Below are positions 34,046 through 44,899 of a stretch of 64,000 bases of DNA, one piece after another. The translations under genes and the position numbers were made by a program. The DNA lies in NCBI GenBank assembly GCA_019973155.2, contig BPQB01000023.1:248001-312000 (forward strand). Direction: 5' to 3'. The notes below the pieces were generated by a model. That model made no database searches, was not told the DNA's origin, and saw only the letters and a program-made list of their open reading frames with translations. The stretch's first letter is position 1; the number at the start of each line of letters is the position of its first letter. Source of the stretch: Phanerochaete sordida (taxonomy: Eukaryota > Basidiomycota > Agaricomycetes > Polyporales > Phanerochaetaceae).

Positions 34046-36091
34046 TCAAGAAAAAGAAACGGGGGAACGCTCCCGCGGAACAGGGAGGATTTCTCGTGGA
34101 GGTCCTATCGTTTGCGCCCACACACGCAGGCCTTCCGCCCGCGCGTCGGCGAGCGGGTCCGATTCTGGCGGGCGTTCGAGCTTGTGGCTTGTAGGAATAA
34201 CACTGGTAAGGAGGTACGCCTTGACCGTGTCATCGGTAACCTCCATCTTGGGGTCGAAATGGTGAGACGCCTCGACCCAGCGGAAGTTGCTCAGTATACC
34301 GAAAATGCGTTGAAGTCGGGCGACGCAATAGATCCAATGCATGGCACGGATACCAATATGAGGTACTGGACCCATCTCGCCCACGGCGAGGAAACCGCGC
34401 AGCTGATTGGCGTTAAGGACGCGGCCCGTATGTGCGTCGCGTTGAACGTTGATGATGGGACACTTCGGGTGACGTTGGAGCCATTCGACCCAGTAGTCGA
34501 AGTATTTGAGTTTAAAGCGAGGCGGGTCGTCGAAAGTGATTTCGGGGACGGACGGCAGAAGTGGGGGCGGCTGGAATGTCCTTTGGACTTCCGAGTTCGC
34601 CAGGTCGTCGTAGTCGTCGTCGTAGTCGACCTGCTCGTCTTCATCGTCGACGACGGGCTGTCCGGGATTCGTTCTGACTCCCTTGGGCTGTTTGACGAAT
34701 GCCGTCCGCGCTCGATAAGTTCCCATCCAATTCGGCTTGCACCAGTGAATGGCGCGGGTAAGTGTCTGTACGAATGGCGTGAGGATCTCGTCTCGACGAA
34801 GACCGTAATCGATGGTCCACCCGACAATTCGCGAAGCGAGGTAGTTGTTCGGGCGTAACGCGAGAGCCATGACGGCGTACAGTTCGTCGGCGTCGCGGGG
34901 AAATCGGATATGTTCGCGGCGGGTCATTTCGCCCACATATCCTGGCTTGCGAAACCGCTCTATGTCTACGTGTTCATAGCTCGGGTTTGGGGGTTCGATA
35001 CAGCGCGGGATTGAGATATCGATCGGGTCCTCCGGTTGTTCGAGGTCTTCAAAGTTACAGTATCGACCCCACGTCTCGTATCCGGTGGGTATGAGCGTCC
35101 CTCCCCCTGCCAGCTCCATTCGCTGGTGTGGGTTCCACATGGACGCTGCGCCTCTCGCCACTGGTCTGCGGCGCTTGGCCATCGCGGAGTCGGGCGTGTC
35201 GTGCCCGTGCGGCGACCGCGATCGGACGCGCTTCGCGAGGACGCGCTCAGTGAGAGGCGTCGCGTTTGATATTCGCGACGCGAGGGCTGGCTGAGGTGCA
35301 GGAGTGGACGTTATCCGCTCCGCTAGGGTCTGCGCCGACGACGGCTCCTCGAGTCGCATAGTGAGCGGTGGCATCGGTATGGTGGGCACGGGCACGGCCG
35401 CGTTGAGTTCTTCCAGCGGCCCGCCGGGCTGCTCGGTGGCATGCTGATGGTCTGGGAGGTCGCTTGGTACGGTATTACCGTCTGCAGCGACCTCACCGGG
35501 TTCGATTTCGTTGCCATTCGCAGGTGTGTCTGTTGATGTGCTTGTGTTCGCCGTAGCAGTGTTGGTGTCCGCGAGCCGGTGCTCCAAGTCGCGGGAGGGC
35601 GGGACAGGGGCGGCTTTACCCCTATTCACATACCGATTGGCATCTTCCACCCCAAGTAACTTCTCGAGGCGTTCTACTTCGTCCTCCGCGTCCCAACAAT
35701 CCTGCTTCCAGTCGTCGAGTTCGCTCCGGAGGGCTTGCAGCTGCTCCCGGGCGGTGCCTTCGAATGAGCTCTGTAGGCTGGTCTGCGCCTTGACAAAGCC
35801 GTCCGAGGCTGCTGCCATGCTGCAGTGGCTGGCCCACTCGGTACAGATGGTGCACCCAAGCCCATGGCGTACACATCTCAGGCCGCTGTCGAAAATCCAT
35901 TGGGCGGAGGACGACGTAGATGGACGGCGCGGAGACCGCGTTCGACGCCGAGGCGACCGTTCTCGATGTTGATACCGGTGCGAGTTCCCGCCGCGGTGGT
36001 CCGCGCGCGGGGGGGTGCGCTCACGACGGTAAGGTGACGCGGGGTACTCCGCGTTCCTACCGCGTTCAGGGTAACGGTTCTCGCGATACAT
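34046..36091 (-). CDS. Arg/Ser-rich coiled-coil protein of Y, possibly structural
   Basis: Intronless, 681 residues from ATG 36091 (an upstream ATG at 36187 only adds a hydrophobic, pyrimidine-coded run). Residues 1-60 are Arg/Ser-rich (RYQHRERSPRRRTRSPRRPS). A short Cys pair region follows (CVRHGLGCTICTEW), then a coiled coil (QLQALRSELDDWKQDCWDAE) and a Pro/Thr linker with a basic signal-like KRVRSRSPHGH. The C-terminal half is conserved-looking: GYVGEMTRREHIRFPRDADE, LYAVMALALRPNNYLASRIV, ending PREILPVPRERSPVSFS. I know similar hypothetical proteins only as uncharacterised agaricomycete families. The layout (basic end, coiled coil, compact C-terminal domain) would suit a nucleic-acid-binding or Gag-like role; that is inference. 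Confidence 0.72.
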   Translation of the reverse strand: MYRENRYPERGRNAEYPASPYRRERTPPRADHRGGNSHRYQHRERSPRRRTRSPRRPSTSSSAQWIFDSGLRCVRHGLGCTICTEWASHCSMAAASDGFVKAQTSLQSSFEGTAREQLQALRSELDDWKQDCWDAEDEVERLEKLLGVEDANRYVNRGKAAPVPPSRDLEHRLADTNTATANTSTSTDTPANGNEIEPGEVAADGNTVPSDLPDHQHATEQPGGPLEELNAAVPVPTIPMPPLTMRLEEPSSAQTLAERITSTPAPQPALASRISNATPLTERVLAKRVRSRSPHGHDTPDSAMAKRRRPVARGAASMWNPHQRMELAGGGTLIPTGYETWGRYCNFEDLEQPEDPIDISIPRCIEPPNPSYEHVDIERFRKPGYVGEMTRREHIRFPRDADELYAVMALALRPNNYLASRIVGWTIDYGLRRDEILTPFVQTLTRAIHWCKPNWMGTYRARTAFVKQPKGVRTNPGQPVVDDEDEQVDYDDDYDDLANSEVQRTFQPPPLLPSVPEITFDDPPRFKLKYFDYWVEWLQRHPKCPIINVQRDAHTGRVLNANQLRGFLAVGEMGPVPHIGIRAMHWIYCVARLQRIFGILSNFRWVEASHHFDPKMEVTDDTVKAYLLTSVIPTSHKLERPPESDPLADARAEGLRVWAQTIGPPREILPVPRERSPVSFS

Positions 36092-36274
36092 GATAATTAA
36101 GGGATGATGATAGAGAGAAAGAGAGAGCGAATAAGGAAATGGGAATTGCGGGATACGGACTATGATCAGCCTCCGTCCTCGTCCCAAGAAGGTGGGCGAG
36201 GTTCGAGAGGCGCTACTCTAATCTAATCTACAAATTACTTAATCGGCTGTCACGGCGGGGCGATTGGGTTGCCG

Positions 36275-37487
36275 CTATTTCCTTTTGCGTCGGGAGTCGG
36301 CCTTCGGCAGCGCCCGCCAGTGCTTGACCCCAATTTGGTCAAAGTAGTTGTCAAGCGCTTCGAGATCCTTGCAAGTCTCGAAGGGCTCCCAGGTTGAATC
36401 TCCATAGTTCCACTTCACCTCAAATTCCACCTTTCGTCCTACCCATCTGTGACTTCTAATCTCATCCACTAACCACTCCGTATCTTCGGGCTCCCCCAGA
36501 TCGTACAAATGTAGTATTGACTGCGACTTGCTCATGGTCGGGAACGATGGCCGACAACGGGATGGTGTCGACCAAGGGCTAGTGCGACAAAAAGAGACAC
36601 ATGTACATCATCGCAGATCAGACAACAGTATTAGCGACTTACGGGCGGCTCCGAGGGTTCGACGGATGGACCGGTGTTGACAACGGCAGGAACATTCTCC
36701 GCGTGAGATGGAGCGAGGGGGACCTACAGTGAAAAGGAGATGAGCTACGTCGCTACGAATGACATGAAGGACTTATCATCGTACCGTACGAGATCCTGGA
36801 ACGGTGCTGGTACTTGTATCCGGGCGAGTCGCGTCTAGCGAGGACGGCATGCCAGGGGGAGGAGGATGTACGACGTCGACACGGGGCTGTGACCCGTACT
36901 GTGCTGACTCGTCAACGGTCGAAGGGGGTTGAACCGTTCGCCCTTGTTCCTTGTGATCCGCCCACGACTGAAGGTCAGCGTCCATGGACTGCATAGTTAC
37001 ACCGGAAGCCTAGTTCGTAGATCAGAACAGGTCCGTCGACAAAGAGTAGCGCACGCACCTGTACACCAACTAGATCTGGAAAAGGTTGACCAGGGAAGCC
37101 CGAGACTGAGGAGGTAGAGTTGCCCAACAGGTTCGCGAGGGCCAAATACGTGTAGAGGTCTGTGTTGGGAGCCGGGTCCGGTGCCTGTACAGGGTCAGAG
37201 CCACAGGAGTAACGACGCCGACCAAGACGTACGAGTGGCATGGCTGGTGAGGTCCTCTGAGGGGTGAACATCGACGAAGGATTGGCACCAACGACGCCGT
37301 TGCCCGGTCGACAGGCGGGGTAGTTCGCCGCGAGGAGCTCTTGGACGAGAGGGAGGAGAGTAGAGTCCGTGAGGGACGTATCCCTCGAACCGGCGAGTCG
37401 CATGAGACGATCAGCGGCTAGGCGTTGTTGTAGATCATAATTGGGGGCGTTCCGAGCGAGATGTGTGAAGGCGGGGGCGAAATCCAT
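36275..37487 (-). CDS. Chromodomain protein
   Basis: Four exons with matching phases. Start 37487, about 40 bp after a TATATATAT box, opens DFAPAFTHLARNAPNYDLQQ. A Pro/Ser-rich middle covers two further exons (ADLQSWADHKEQG; VPLAPSHAENVPAVV). The last exon starts at the acceptor near 36517 and encodes a canonical chromodomain: TEWLVDEIRSHRWVGRKVEF, EVKWNYGDSTWEPFE, LDNYF, then a basic end KADSRRKRK. The aromatic positions of the methyl-lysine cage (W of TEWLV, W of VKW, W of STWEP) are in place. The expected role is binding methylated histone H3, so it may steer Y to heterochromatin or act in its silencing. Known fungal elements carry chromodomains on integrases; here it is a separate gene. 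Confidence 0.75.
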
Positions 37488-40072
37488 GGCTGGGCTGATC
37501 CAGATAGCCGACGCGGTCGCCCGCATATATATATCTTGGCGACCGACTTGCTTTCGCCCACATTCTAAGCCAAAGTGTAAGTAAATTAGGCGCGAGGAGG
37601 TTCGTAAACACTTGCCTTTCTAAGCAGGGATATTGAGTGGATCGCAATCGTAATCGCGGACTCGCTGAGGCTGCTATCGCGGACACAGGATCTCCTTATC
37701 AGACTGTGGCAGAAGACCAGCGGATACAGTCCAATGACGAACAGTATGACATACATGTCCCTGCTGAGATGGGCTGAAACAGGACAGTAGCCATCAGGAG
37801 CATTCGTCGGAAGTCAGACGTATCATCCAAGTGCTGGACGCGACTGTCCGGAATGTCTGTTAGGAAACAGTCGTTGCATTAGCGATGAACACGCTGCAAG
37901 TTGTGACCAACACGAAAACGCCGTACGGAACAGACTGTTGCAAAACGGGTGAGACGGACTTGGTGACCGTGGAATAGTACGACGTATTCGTGCGCACGGA
38001 ACGACCGTGCCTGGACGTCATAGTCAGTATATGCGTACGGAACACAACAGAGCGTACCAGACGCTGTTCAATCCAGACGCTTGCGCCACTTCAGGAGTCT
38101 TGGTGCCCTCCTAAGCTGCACACGTTCGATATGGGCCGGAAATACGGCGATAGCTGCAAGCAACTTAATTCAGTCTTTATTCCGCTGACCTCCCGTGGCG
38201 CCGCCAAGTGACTCTGGACATGGAACTTCCGTTCCACTCCATCTTATCGCGGTATTCGCAGGCCGGGGAAGCGTGGCGTCGCCCTTGCTTACGGGGACGA
38301 TGAGTACCGCAGCGCTGTACGCCACCGCGCGCCGAGGTCACCTCCGCGGAGCCATGCGTTACCTACAGCGACGAGATGTTAGCTATGCAGACCAATACAC
38401 GAACAAGGCAAGAGATGGCGGACTTACCAGGACGGTGCTCGTCTTATCGTGAGGCAAAGTCTAGAACCGCTGGCAACCTGGCGTCTCCAGCAGTCCTTTT
38501 GCATATTTGTTACCTGCCATCAAACAGTAAGTAATCGTGGCAGGTAAAGGTGATCAGGCCTTCAAATGCACACTTACCGCATATAAACACACACTTACCG
38601 TCTTCAAATACATACACTTACCGCCTTCAGACACACACACTTACCATCTTCAAACGCACACTTACCGCGCCTTCAAATACAAAACAAGGTCCCGCCCGCC
38701 GCCGGCAAGCAAAGACTCACTCTCCGACTCACGTACTCTCTCAATGTCAACACTTCGCACACCTCTCTGCAACTGATCTCTTGATCGTTCTCGTTGTGTG
38801 GGCTCGTTGGCAGGCCGCGTCCACATCCCCAGTGACACGAGTAGTCCGGACGTTCGACTTCCATCCAAGCGCTGCTCGAGCCCCGTGTCTACGCCATTTG
38901 CCCAAGAATGTCCAGGAGGCGGAACGGAAGCAGGGGCGTATGGGTTACTCGCAAGACAGTAACGCGGTCGACACCGGGTGAGCCTTGACTATCTCGTTGT
39001 GACCTCGCCAGCGCGAGAGCGTACGCTCTGATATTTCCGCGGCACCCGTATCGTCAACTCGGGCAAGTTGTACCATTATAACTGGACAAGCGACGCGCTT
39101 ACGACGTGGGACTGTGAGTCTGCGACGCTGAATACTCGGTGCTAGCTCGTGCGCGCCGCGCCGGCCCACTTCGTCTGTTCTCCACTTTCAGGATAGCCCT
39201 GTCGCCCGCGACCCGCGCGCTGCGCACGCGGCTCCGCCACCACCTTTCTGTAAGTCGCGCTCGGTCTCCACTGACGTACGTCTGCTTTTAGGCTGCAAAT
39301 TTTCGAGGGGATGTGGCCGTTCTCATGCCCATCCAATTGAACACTTGCGCCTGTGGTCATGCAGCTCGATTACGGTACGGCAACATGAGTCACCGCGAGT
39401 ACGCCTTGACGAGGGAAGTGGATAGGCAGCTCGTGCCTCGGCGGTACTAGTGTCAGTAAGTCGTTCGATGGTGCGTTATGTCGGGGCGCGCGCTCGGCAC
39501 GGGTGTGACCTAGCGGGAACACGCGGAGCATGAGACGCGAACATTGCTGACAGCCCGGTGCACGCATACATGGTCTATGGTACTCACCTACGGCCCTTGG
39601 GGACTGTTTGAGCCCGCGCCCATGGAGTGAACGCATAGTGGTGCGGACGCTGTTCCAGGAACCTGACGATGTGTTCGAGCTGACTCGATTGTAACTGCGC
39701 GGGTCTGCGCCGCTGATATCTACGATGTCCGTGTCACTTTGTGTATTCCAGCAAATTTCACTTCTTCATGTGCTGCCCATGCAGCCACCGGAACTTAGCG
39801 TGAGGGAGAACGTATCTTTCCGCCAACGTACCAGGGCGTATCTGCCGGCGAGCAAGTGTCCCGCCTTGATACATGCAAGGTGCGACCTGCCACTAACACC
39901 GCAGGGCACGTTTTGTCTCGCTACCATGCAATTATCGTCTCAAGGATTTTGAACATGGGTAAGATACATTATACAACAAAAAAGTCGTCTCGGGTCTCGA
40001 CCCAGAAGCCTACATTTCGTGGAGAATGACTTGCCGTCCACGTCGCGTCGATAAACACGTCCAGGTCGCCGC
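37488..40072. other. Long gene-poor region inside Y
   Basis: Contains dyad half-sites CGTACGGAACA at 37923 and 38036 and CACGGAACG at 37996, upstream of the chromodomain gene. A short tandem repeat lies at 38560-38680. No gene could be supported between 38700 and 40072. Confidence 0.5.
38560..38690 (+). repeat. Imperfect tandem repeat, CTTCAAA..CACACTTACCG unit
   Basis: About six units of 20-24 bp, each a variant of CTTCAAATACACACTTACCG. On the minus strand each unit contains GGTAAGTGTGT, a strong splice-donor-like string. Confidence 0.75.
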
Positions 40073-41251
40073 CTAAGCGTAAATGGTGAGACTAATTCGC
40101 GTCAATACGATAAGCGTACCTCTTTCTGTGAACCGTCTGAGATGCTGTCGCACGTGATATTTCCCAGCATCGCCCCATGACCGAGGTATAGAAAGTTGCG
40201 TAGTCCGGAACTGACCCACGCGGACAAATGTCAACTTCGGGGCAGCGCTGAGGATGCCGTCGATGTCGTCCCAGCGTACTTCTTTGATGACAACGGGGTC
40301 CGATGGTCGCCAGAGCACGTTACGCATGTCGGTGTGAAGGTCGAGTTGCTTGCACGAGGGTGGGATCGATTTACACACGTCGTAGAAAGTGCGTAGCTCC
40401 TCGATGATAGTGGGAATGTGACTGCCCGCGACAGAGACCATGTAGGATAACCTGTCAAGGGCCTGGCAGCGTCGTATGGCACGGAGAAACCGACGAAGAC
40501 GTTCGCGGTTATCACCTAAGTCGGGTTAGCATAACATAACCGATAACCGTGAACAATACTCACTGAGCTCGAAATCCAGGCTGACCGTGACGTGAAGGGC
40601 CTTGAGTACGTCGTGGGCCATGTCAAGGATGTCGGAGATGGGCCCAAGCTGATACCCCCGTACTGGATGTACGTGGAAGGTCTGCAACTTGCTTGGTCCG
40701 TGCACGACTGAATCCTGAACAGCGATATGGGACTCTCGCCATTGGACGCGGTCCAGCACCAGCGTCCGCAGAGCGGTGCAGCTCCTTGCGAGCCGAGCGA
40801 TGTCGGCGGTAGATGTCCGGATATCGACCATTGATAGGACGAGTACCTCGAGACGCGCCCACGACGGCGGCGGTTCGCGTTGGTACGCGGAGGCAGCCCA
40901 GTTGCAGTGCTGGACACGCAAACCGATACAGCGGGGCAGACGCTGTAGCAGGACATCGGCGACCTCGAACATGAAGGGATCTTCGCCCCACTCCAACTCC
41001 GGGTGCACTACAACGCTGCGCACCATAGGAATTACTCGCGATGCGACTTCGACCGCGTGCTCGAGCTTCCGCCACATGACATCTGCGTGACAGCAAAATC
41101 GTACCGTCTGGAACCTGCGACGTTGTACTGCCGTCTGAAAGGTACGCCCGGAAAGTAGGCAGTTGACCAGAGCTCGACCGTCGTACCATAGATAATCGAC
41201 AATGATGTAGATGATGTCGAGGGGCAACCGGCAGGGCATGGTCGAGGTCAA
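40073..41251 (-). CDS. F-box / LRR-like protein
   Basis: Exon 1 starts TSTMPCRLPLDIIYIIVDYL, an F-box-like opening (starts 41251 or 41239), followed by Leu-rich blocks LEVLVLSMVDI, LRTLVLDRVQW and LQTFHVHPVRG. A 48-nt intron (about 40562-40515) joins to DNRERLRRFLRAIRRCQALD and a second part with CKQLDLHTDMRN and LTFVRVGQFR, ending TRISLTIYA at 40073. About 380 residues. It is the second F-box-type gene inside Y. It shares the plan of the one at 29734-31180, but not closely enough to call them recent duplicates. Confidence 0.64.
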
Positions 41252-41454
41252 GAACAGTGATAGGGGCAGACAATCTCGACGACCGACCGATGCCCGCGTT
41301 ACTTATCGCACGCCACAATGTGCTACTTAGTCTGCCTCTTATGGTAATGACAAGTCCATAGCAGCAAAATATGTTGAATATTCAGTATAAAACCGACAAT
41401 ATACTCCATGTCTTCGTAACGCGCGGAAAGTAGGGCCCTCGCTATGTATCCGGT

Positions 41455-42678
41455 CTAAAACTCCTCGTCCAAGGTGCTGAAGGTCCTGGTGAGACGCGAG
41501 ATGGAGTAGTAAATAAGGAACATACAAAGTCTTCGCCGCGCCTGACGCGACACCCGCTTTCGAGTAATCCGATACACGTTTTTCGAAAAAGTTGGTCTTC
41601 CCGGCCAGCGATATTAGGTCCATAAAATCGAAAGGGTTTCGGGCTTGGTAGAACTTAGGCTGCGCAAGGGCAACCAGAAGGCGATCCGCTACGAACTTGA
41701 CATATTCTTGCATGAGATCGGAGTTCATTCCTATCACTGGAACCTGCAGAGCATCTATATATACATCAAGGATAGCACCCAACGGAATGGATGGAACTGT
41801 ACATGCCTCGTACAAACTCGCATTCCAGCTCAACCGCCTCAGTCACTATCCGGCGGACCACATCACCTTCGAGTTTGTAGTGTAGTAGAGAGTATAGTAG
41901 ACACGCAAAATCGGTATGCAGACCTTCATCGCGAGCTATCAGCTCGTTTGAGAAGGTGAACCCAGGCAGTAGGCCACGTTTGCGGATCCAAAATATTGCA
42001 GCGAACGAGCTGGAAAAAAATATCCCTTCCACCGCTGCGAAGGCAACCAATCGTTGAGCGAACGAGCTGCTTTCATCTTCGATCCAACGCAACGCCCATC
42101 GCGCCTTCTTCTGGATAGTCGGCACGGTATGAATAGCGTCGAATAGAGTTGCACGTTCTCTATCGTCCTCAATGAAGGTGTCCAACAGCACCGAATACAT
42201 CTCCGCGTGAATATTCTCCATCATTATTTGAAAGCCGTAGAAGCAACGAGCTTCGGGAAGTTGCACCTCTGTGCAAAATCTTTGGACTAGGTTCTCGTTC
42301 ACGATGCCGTCGGATCCCGCGAAGAATCCGAGAACTCGACCGAGGAAGAATCGTTCGTCTTGCGATAGCCGCGTCTGCCAATGAACAACATCCTTCGCGA
42401 GATCTACCTCTTCCACCGTCCAGAAGCAAGCTTCTGCTTTCTTGTACATATCCCACACCTGCGCAAGTCGTCAAGATCTGTAACAAGTACTCCGTAAGAC
42501 ACCGACGCACCTCTTTGTACTGTATAGGATAAATTGTAAAGCGCTGCGATGTACTGACCAGTAAAGGTTCAAATTGAGGTGTAGCGAGGTCCGATAACGA
42601 ACTATCTGACTCGGAGCTAGGTCGCGCAAGACTTTTTGAGAGCGGCGATGACTCGCTACTGAGAGTACAAGGCTGCAT
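41455..42678 (-). CDS. Ribonucleotide reductase small subunit (R2), class Ia type
   Basis: Supplies dNTPs: R2 holds the di-iron/tyrosyl radical used by the large subunit to reduce ribonucleotides. Start 42678 with a Ser-rich leader, then YPIQYKE; a 51-nt intron leads to [20 protein letters not shown]. All metal ligand motifs are present: [17 protein letters not shown] (Glu, His and the radical Tyr), [11 protein letters not shown] and [49 protein letters not shown] and the C-terminal tail TFSTLDEEF (stop 41455) follow. The tail ends in Phe, as needed to dock on the large subunit. About 360 residues, normal length. The intron before [10 protein letters not shown] fits best with a GC..AG donor; a GT donor nearby would add three residues. 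No large subunit gene is in the window. Confidence 0.9.
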
Positions 42679-43023
42679 AGGAGCGATCAGCCTATCCGCT
42701 GCGAAGGTAATCGTCTGTCAAGGATAGAGTAGCACGGGGCCATCCACTTACTCCTCCATCCCATACCGCCAAATTTATATCCACGCATTTCACGATTTGG
42801 GGTCAGACCAAGGATGAACGGACACCAGACACCCCTGACATCGTGAATCGACCTGACAGTTGTACGGAACAGCGTAAATCACACGAACACACGGAACAGA
42901 CCATCAATAACCGTCACAGTCCTCATCATGCGCGTAAACATCAAAACGTATATGCTCTCCCAGTCGCGTGTATTATACAGGGAGACAGACGACGCAGCAC
43001 GCAAGACACGGATAACGCTGCAA
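42679..43023. other. Promoter region of R2 gene
   Basis: Carries TGTACGGAACAG at 42862 and CACACGGAACAG at 42891, about 185-215 bp upstream of the R2 ATG. Confidence 0.5.
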
Positions 43024-44133
43024 TCAGATCATGACATCTTCACCCGGACCTCTTGCCCCGACATCATGCTGGGAGCCTTGGTAGATGAACCACAGCGATT
43101 CGAGGCGAAACTCTACTCGCCACGACTCCCAAGAACGACGACTAGGCCTTCCACTGCTCTTCTGGTCGACCTTCTCCTTGTCCGTGACGGGCCAGCGGAC
43201 AATTGTGGCCTCCGCAACGGCGAGATCGCGCGCGCTGATCTCGGTGTGCCTCTTCCGGGTCATGAATTTCTTAGCACGAACCATGCTCGTCGCGTCGTAT
43301 ATCTCTGTGAACACCGGTACCTGCGCCACAGTACGTCAGACGTCGCGCCGTGCGCGTGTATACGACAGCTACGTACCTCGTCATCTGGCACTGCCCTAGA
43401 GCCCATCCAACGTGTGACCCATACGCCGTCGTGAAGGGTCAAGTCATCTACGTACATTCACGATGAAGGTGCTTCAGTGAAAAACCTTGGGCTGCATCGC
43501 GTGCTTACCGCTTTTAGGCAGACTGTACGAGTTCATGACAGCGACAGCCTTGCGAAAGTCCTCTTCCAATAGTGGCCGAATGAGTACTCCGGCCTTGCGT
43601 CTGGGTACGCCGTCCTTGGCAAAGTTTGGCGCAACAATTTCGCCCACAATCCATAACGTAACAGGCTTGTCATCCTTACAAAGATATTCGCTGGCGTCAC
43701 TACGTCCCGTTCCGGTTTGCCCCCAAGCGAGGTCGATGATGGGCAAAGTACGGAGCGAGTAGCAGGTGGTTTCGGGATTGACGTAGTAGCACAGTGAGTT
43801 GAGGCGCTCGACCAACCTGGGGGTGAAATAGTCCCGAGTATCGAGGGTAATACCACGCTAACTAGATTGTCAGGATTTGCAGTACATCATGTATTCAAGT
43901 CTTACAGATGCTCGAGCGCGGCGGTCGCTGTCCAGTACAACACCGGTCTGCAGCTCTTGATCAACGCTGCGTTCCGAGGACGCAGTATTCGAACCTTCAG
44001 GCGATTCTTCCCGCGCCGCCTCCACCGGGGTGTCTTTTGCGGCCTCCCGTTCCCTGTAATAGCTATGTCAGAGGATATGCAGGACGTTTATAAAGCCACA
44101 TTACCTTGTCTTCAGCTGCTTTCTGGTAGCCAT
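43024..44133 (-). CDS. Y-family protein F6
   Basis: Five exons. Start 44133 gives ATRKQLKTR, then an acidic exon (EREAAKDTPVEAAREESPEG). A splice near 43860 leads to RGITLDTRDYFTPRLVERLN and the core YLCKDDKPVTLWIVGEIVAP, followed by IRPLLEEDFRKAVAVMNS. Then come DDLTLHDGVWVTRWMGSRAV and a last exon VPVFTEIYDATSMVRAKKF, ending EDVMI at 43024. The blocks align with F1-F4 (IYDA, core VT-x-x-IVG). The C-terminal block has a Lys/Arg insertion relative to the others. Divergently arranged with F5 across a repeat-rich promoter region. Confidence 0.64.
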
Positions 44134-44227
44134 GCAATCTTGAGCATACGCTCTACACTCGCCTATATATACTAAGACAGGGAGTCAGCGCTCGTTCCAA
44201 CCGAGATAGCGTGTCGCGTTAAGTAGA

Positions 44228-44660
44228 GGGCGTCCTGTTCCGTCGAGATATGACACTTGTACTGGCAACTCCCAGTTGCAGCGCTAAGCGTGTCTTGTCA
44301 GATCCGTGCAGAACGTCACGTTCGGCGTGTTCCGTACGGTTCGGCCAACTAGTCTGTTCCGTGTGGCTCATCGAGAATCGGGCCGTGGAACGTATGCGCG
44401 GCTCAAATCCGCACGTAACCAAGAGATAAAGTGCTCAGTGCGTTCCGTACAGTTGACGGAACTGGCCTGTTCCGCATGTGTGTTCGCGTACCCGTCATGT
44501 TCGGTGTGTTCCACTCGATTCGACCAACTGGTCTGTTCCGTCACGGTGTGGTTCGTCGAGACCCGGACTGTCGAACGTATATGTGCAGCTCGAATCCGCA
44601 CGTAACCTCATGCTCGGTGTGTTCCGTACGGTTCACGAAGCTGGTCTGTTCCGCAGGTTC
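44228..44660 (+). promoter_or_regulatory. Cluster of TGTTCCGT dyads, shared F6/F5 promoter
   Basis: About eight copies of [TC]GTTCCG in 430 bp. Four of them form composite units of about 40 bp: GTGTTCCGTACGGTTC, then about CAACTGGTC, then TGTTCCG. Units start near 44328, 44438, 44507 and 44618. The core GTTCCGTACGG is half of the 16-bp palindrome TGTTCCGTACGGAACA. Position between two divergent family genes suggests an operator array for both. Confidence 0.68.
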
Positions 44661-44899
44661 GCATACCAGTCAGGTCGATTCGTCGTGTCCAGCCCGTCCG
44701 CCTAGTACTTACTTCAGACCTTTCACCTCCGTTTCAACTCGCGGATGGGACGGTGGCAAAACATGCGCATCCGAGCCGGTTATCTATAAATACCACCGTG
44801 ATGAGCTTGGTAACGCGACCGGCATACCAATGTCTTTACTGACCTGTAAGTGAATCCCATCGACGCACGGCGGTCCCACAAACGCTGACCGTCCGTTAC

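Noticed and set aside
34013..34858. 281-residue plus-strand frame
   Set aside because: Antisense shadow of the 681-residue gene; its Val runs mirror Asp runs of the true frame.
36092..36187. Upstream start of the Arg/Ser coiled-coil protein
   Set aside because: The extra residues come from a pyrimidine-rich promoter-like run (LSLSLYHH); ATG 36091 is more natural.
44228..44660. CRISPR-like array
   Set aside because: The repeats are imperfect dyads with drifting spacing in a fungal promoter region; no direct repeats of constant length.
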